A DNA stretch of 41,430 nt from Ornithomonoglobus_A sp034090805 (GTDB lineage: Bacteria > Bacillota > Clostridia > UBA1381), in contig JAXDRV010000081.1 of NCBI GenBank assembly GCA_034090805.1, positions 1 to 41,430 on the forward strand, written 5' to 3'. Each line of letters starts with the position of its first letter. The first letter of the stretch is position 1. The position numbers and the translations under genes were made by a program. Below are positions 38,245 to 41,430 of the stretch, in pieces. Below the pieces are notes generated by a model. It was not told where the DNA came from. It did not search any database and saw only the letters and a list, made by a program, of their open reading frames with translations.

Positions 38245-39636
38245 ATGAAAAACTTTATGGATGATAATTTTATGCTTAACAATGAAACGGCGGTAAAGCT
38301 GTACAACGACTTTGCAAAGGATATGCCCATATGCGACTACCACTGCCATCTCTCGCCGAAGGCGATGTACGAGGACAAGGAGTTTAAAAATATAACGGAA
38401 ATACTCTTAAGCGGCGATCATTACAAGTGGCGCTATATGCGTTCATGCGGCATTGACGAGGAGTATATGACAGGCGGCAAAAGCAGCCGCGAAAAATTCC
38501 GTGCATTCTGCGAATGTCTGCAATATGCCATAGGCAATCCGCTCTATCACTGGACGCATCTTGAGCTGAACAGATATTTCGGAATAACGGATACGGTGCG
38601 CCTTGACAATGCCGATGATATTTTCAACCGTGCAAACGACTATATTCATGAGGTGCATATGTCACCGTCTTATCTCATCAATAATTCAAACGTAGCCTAC
38701 ATATGCACAACCGATGACCCGGTAGACGATCTCAAATACCACAAAAAAATTGCGGAAAAGGGACACATAAAGGCAAAGGTGCTGCCCGCATTCCGTCCGG
38801 ACCCTGCGCTCAATATCGAAAAGGACAGCTTTGTCCCCTACGTTAAGCGCCTTGCCAAGGCGGCAGATACGGAGATTAAATCCTACAAGGAGCTTGTTGA
38901 TGCGCTCTATAGCAGAATCGAATTTTTCCACAGCAAAGGCTGTCGGCTGAGCGACCACGGTCTTGACCGTATCCCCTACTGCGAGGGCTCGGCAAAAAAA
39001 GCCTTCAAAAAAGCCATGGCAGGCATTGCCGTAAGCAAAGAAGATGCAGACGCATACAAAACAGCACTGCTGATTGACCTGGCAAAGAAATATCACGAAA
39101 AAGGCTGGGCGATGCAGCTGCACATGGGTGCGCTCAGAAATAACAACTCACGTATGTTCAAGGAGCTGGGTCCCGACACAGGCTTTGACTCAATCGCCGA
39201 TTACGAGGTAGCCGCAAATCTGTCAAAGCTTCTCGACAGAATGGACAGCGAATGCGCACTGCCCAAAACCATACTGTACACCCTTAATCCCAAGGATAAC
39301 TACGTCCTCGGCACGATGCTCGGCAACTTCCAGTCAAGCAGTGTAAAAGGGAAAATCCAGTTCGGCTCCGGCTGGTGGTTCAACGACCAAAGGGACGGCA
39401 TGGAAAGTCAGATGCGTGCGCTTGCGAATTTGGGTTCTCTGCCGAATTTTGTCGGAATGCTGACGGATTCACGCAGCTTCCTGTCCTACACACGTCACGA
39501 ATATTTCAGAAGAATCCTATGCAACCTCATCGGCGGATGGGTGGAAAACGGCGAATTTCCCGCCGACTTCGACACTCTTGGCACAATAATACGAAACATA
39601 TGCTACAATAACGCCGTAAGGTATTTTGGATTTTAA
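38245..39636 (+). CDS. uxaC: Glucuronate isomerase
   Basis: The 463-residue product has CDYHCHLSPK near residue 30 (metal-binding HxH of the amidohydrolase-like fold), WTHLELNRYFGI, CTTDDP, KVLPAFRPD, MQLHMGALRNNN and FGSGWWFNDQ, all UxaC landmarks. It converts D-glucuronate to D-fructuronate and D-galacturonate to D-tagaturonate, the entry to hexuronate catabolism. No uxuA, uxuB, uxaA, uxaB or kdgK is in the window, so the rest of the pathway lies elsewhere. AAAGGA precedes the ATG; a terminator follows. Confidence 0.96.
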   Translation: MKNFMDDNFMLNNETAVKLYNDFAKDMPICDYHCHLSPKAMYEDKEFKNITEILLSGDHYKWRYMRSCGIDEEYMTGGKSSREKFRAFCECLQYAIGNPLYHWTHLELNRYFGITDTVRLDNADDIFNRANDYIHEVHMSPSYLINNSNVAYICTTDDPVDDLKYHKKIAEKGHIKAKVLPAFRPDPALNIEKDSFVPYVKRLAKAADTEIKSYKELVDALYSRIEFFHSKGCRLSDHGLDRIPYCEGSAKKAFKKAMAGIAVSKEDADAYKTALLIDLAKKYHEKGWAMQLHMGALRNNNSRMFKELGPDTGFDSIADYEVAANLSKLLDRMDSECALPKTILYTLNPKDNYVLGTMLGNFQSSSVKGKIQFGSGWWFNDQRDGMESQMRALANLGSLPNFVGMLTDSRSFLSYTRHEYFRRILCNLIGGWVENGEFPADFDTLGTIIRNICYNNAVRYFGF

Positions 39637-39640
39637 ACAC

Positions 39641-39671
39641 AAAGAGCGCCCAAAAACGGCGCTCTTTTTTT
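39641..39671 (+). terminator. Intrinsic terminator after uxaC
   Basis: AAAGAGCGCC (39641-39650) pairs with GGCGCTCTTT (39658-39667) around a 7-base loop, followed by T. A second small hairpin AGTCAC/GTGACT with TTTT lies at 39684-39703. They separate the convergent uxaC and MATE genes. Confidence 0.88.
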
Positions 39672-39707
39672 ATAGAGAACGACAGTCACGATAGTGACTT
39701 TTTCATT

Positions 39708-41051
39708 TTATATCATTTTAATCGTCTTTTTATAAACATTCGCAAAGAACAGCATCGTTGCCGCAAGAGAAGCCACCTCGGCAATCGGAAACGACAGCCA
39801 TATCATGTTCACACTGCCCGTAAGCGACAGCAAATACGCAGCCGGCAGCAGCACCACAATCTGCCTCGTTATGCTGACAAGCATACTCGACATACCATGA
39901 CCAAGCGCCTGGAACACCGACGACATAACTATACCCACTCCCGCAAACATAAAGCTTGTACTTATAATTCTCAGTGCCGGAACGCCTATGGCAAGCATAT
40001 TGTCCGATGCGTCAAACATTTTCAGCATCACATTGGGGAACAGCTGTATAACTATCAATCCCAAAAGCATTATCCCAACGGCATAAACCATGCTGAGCTT
40101 TATCGTTTTCATCATTCTGTCCTTTTTCTTCGCACCGTAATTGTACGAAACAATCGGAACCATACCGTTGTTCAATCCGAACACAGGCATAAACACAAAG
40201 CTCTGAAGCTTGAAATATACCCCGAACACAGCAACCGCCGTTGACGTAAATCCAATCAGAATTTTGTTCATTCCGAACGTCATAACCGAGCCTACCGATG
40301 CCATTATAATCGACGGCACTCCGACGCTTAGGATATTTTTAATTATCCTGCCCTCAGGGCAGAAACCTCTGAAATTAAGCTTTACCTCATGGTTTTTCCT
40401 GTGGTTGATGATTATTGCCATTATCCCCGCAATAATCTGTCCCGTAACCGTTGCGACTGCCGCCCCGGCAATGCCCATTTTCGGCGCGCCGAGAAGTCCG
40501 AATATCAAAATCGGATCGAGAATAATATTTATCACCGCTCCCGTAGTCTGCGTTATCATTGTGTAAAGCGTTCTGCCGGTTGACTGCAAAATCCTTTCAA
40601 AACCAATCTGCGCAAACATACCGAACGATGCCGCCGTTGCTATGGTAAGGTACTCGATCCCCATTTCGGTTATTTCCCCCTCGCCCGCCTGCATTACATA
40701 AAACGGACGCACCGCCGTAAACGAAATTATGAGAAACAGTATGTATCCTACTGCCTCAAGAAATATCCCGTTTACCGCAGTCTTGTTCACAAGCACAAAA
40801 TCCTTTTGTCCCAGGCTCCTCGACAAAAACGCATTTATACCGACACCCAGTCCGACCGCTACCGAAATCATAAGATTCTGCATCGGAAATGCCATCGAAA
40901 CCGCCGTCAATGCGTCCTCCGACAGCCTTGCAACAAAAATACTGTCCACTATATTATACAGCGCCTGCACAAGCATTGATATTACCATCGGCAGTGCCAT
41001 AGAAATCAACAGCCGGTTGACCGGCATTACTCCCATCTTGTTTTCCTGCAA
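39708..41051 (-). CDS. MATE family multidrug/cation efflux transporter
   Basis: The 447-residue protein has 12 predicted membrane helices in two MatE halves. The N-terminus MQENKMGVMPVNRLLISMAL and PMVISMLVQALYNIVDSIFV is typical of the clostridial MATE subgroup, and GGINAFLSRSLGQKD-like and SIIMASVGSVMTFGMNKIL segments follow. The start is TTG at 41051, preceded by GGAG at 8 bases; ATG 41036 is the alternative but would cut a conserved N-terminal stretch. It exports drugs or metabolites using Na+ or H+. The substrate is unknown. Confidence 0.93.
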   Translation of the reverse strand: MQENKMGVMPVNRLLISMALPMVISMLVQALYNIVDSIFVARLSEDALTAVSMAFPMQNLMISVAVGLGVGINAFLSRSLGQKDFVLVNKTAVNGIFLEAVGYILFLIISFTAVRPFYVMQAGEGEITEMGIEYLTIATAASFGMFAQIGFERILQSTGRTLYTMITQTTGAVINIILDPILIFGLLGAPKMGIAGAAVATVTGQIIAGIMAIIINHRKNHEVKLNFRGFCPEGRIIKNILSVGVPSIIMASVGSVMTFGMNKILIGFTSTAVAVFGVYFKLQSFVFMPVFGLNNGMVPIVSYNYGAKKKDRMMKTIKLSMVYAVGIMLLGLIVIQLFPNVMLKMFDASDNMLAIGVPALRIISTSFMFAGVGIVMSSVFQALGHGMSSMLVSITRQIVVLLPAAYLLSLTGSVNMIWLSFPIAEVASLAATMLFFANVYKKTIKMI

Positions 41052-41088
41052 ATCAATCTCTCCTTTATATTACATTATTCGCCATTAT

Positions 41089-41147
41089 AGTATAACACCA
41101 CACGCAATAAAAGTCAAGATTATTACCGATTTAATTCATCGTGTCAA
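41089..41147 (-). promoter_or_regulatory. Tandem sigma-A-like promoters for the MATE gene
   Basis: Proximal: TTGACT (41117-41112), 17 bases, TATACT (41094-41089). Distal: TTGACA (41147-41142), 17 bases, AATAAT (41124-41119). The distal -35 box is 9 bases from the -35 of the plus-strand promoter at 41157, making a compact back-to-back divergent region. Confidence 0.7.
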
Positions 41148-41156
41148 CCAATGCCG

Positions 41157-41185
41157 TTGACTTTTTGTTAATTTTATTATATAAT
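41157..41185 (+). promoter_or_regulatory. Sigma-A promoter reading into the hairpin array
   Basis: TTGACT at 41157-41162 and TATAAT at 41180-41185 with an exact 17-base spacer, five and six matches to consensus. The predicted start (near 41191-41193) falls at the first base of the first hairpin. Confidence 0.8.
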
Positions 41186-41190
41186 GACTG

Positions 41191-41430
41191 CTGAACAATT
41201 ATGAAACGCAGCCGCATAGCGGCTTAAAAGCGTTTCATAATTGTTCAGGCGCAAGGTTTTTTCATAAATATGAAAAAATCCTTGCACCACAAATAAATAT
41301 TTTTCTCTCAAAATATTTATTTGGGCAGACTTTATCAATGCGAACTGTGTAAAATCTCTGATTTTACACGAAAAATTTTGACAATAGTCATAATTTTTCA
41401 AATGCGATTGAAAATCGCATTTGTTCAGTG
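41191..41430 (+). ncRNA. Candidate structured RNA: array of six hairpins (continues beyond window)
   Basis: Six stems follow one another. H1 41191-41248: 19-bp perfect outer stem with an inner AGCCGC/GCGGCT stem. H2 41251-41285: 16-bp stem with one bulge. H3 41290-41323: perfect 14-bp stem, loop TCTCTC. H4 41347-41369: perfect 10-bp stem, loop TCT. H5 41370-41399: 12 bp with one mismatch. H6 41400-41422: perfect 10-bp stem, loop GAA. H4, H5 and H6 touch with no spacer. CTGAACAA at 41191 is complementary to TTGTTCAG at 41241 and again at 41421, so H1 or a long-range closing stem can form. A 74-codon minus-strand frame crosses it but is unlikely coding. It may instead be a long 5' leader or a DNA element. 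Confidence 0.5.

Noticed and set aside
41177..41401. 74-codon minus-strand frame inside the hairpin array
   Set aside because: The whole frame consists of the inverted-repeat arms, has no clear ribosome-binding site and resembles no protein family known to me; the palindromes explain the sequence better.

Overview
The window is bacterial chromosome from a low-to-mid GC Firmicute, most likely an uncultured or gut-type member of the Clostridia. Reasons: the gene order of the S10-spc-alpha ribosomal protein cluster, a KOW/L14e-like gene between map and infA, a type Z (zinc) S14, a miaB-YmcA/YlbF-mutS-mutL order that recalls Bacillus, an SLH-domain amidase, and purine-rich Shine-Dalgarno sites (GGAGG) with many sigma-A promoters. 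I cannot assign a genus. No phage, insertion sequence, CRISPR array, tRNA or rRNA gene was recognised.

Layout. (1) 1-2186: a partial aldo/keto reductase on the minus strand, diverging from a secreted protein on the plus strand, with overlapping face-to-face promoters between them. (2) 2187-18838, minus strand: one long ribosomal cluster read right to left: promoter and leader, rpsJ rplC rplD rplW rplB rpsS rplV rpsC rplP rpmC rpsQ rplN rplX rplE rpsN rpsH rplF rplR rpsE rpmD rplO secY adk map, a KOW gene, infA rpmJ rpsM rpsK rpsD rpoA rplQ, then a terminator. It builds ribosomes, the Sec translocon, initiation factor 1 and the RNA polymerase alpha subunit. rpmJ (37 aa) and rpmD (59 aa) are present and easily missed. 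(3) 18922-22019, minus: SDR oxidoreductase, ZIP metal transporter, RidA, zinc-ribbon membrane protein. (4) 22171-32202, minus: SLH amidase, miaA, mutL, mutS, a RicA/RicF-type protein, miaB, a Dabb-domain protein; a DNA mismatch repair and tRNA modification (i6A37 then ms2i6A37) cluster. (5) 32244-39670, plus: metallophosphoesterase, a 23-codon candidate gene, a DUF2161 nuclease-fold protein, nusB, a TsaD-like protein, xseA, xseB, ispA, a divergent PAP2 protein, uxaC. (6) 39708-41430: a MATE transporter on minus, then a divergent plus-strand promoter reading into a dense array of hairpins that runs to the window edge.

Most of the genes are housekeeping. The unexplained signal lies between and inside them. 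A strong plus-strand promoter at 41157-41185 fires directly into six almost contiguous hairpins, a candidate structured RNA. A dispersed intergenic repeat family has copies at about 5.15-5.35 (tandem), 5.97, 23.6, 29.65-29.8 (tandem, diverged) and 36.54 kb; two long copies end exactly in the Shine-Dalgarno of the next gene. The S10 operon leader carries an intrinsic terminator overlapped by a 50-codon reading frame, which suggests attenuation. A short word, GGGGACACTAAA, is scattered through the variable linkers of mutL and the TsaD-like gene in different reading frames. Two related palindromic elements flank the RicA/RicF gene.
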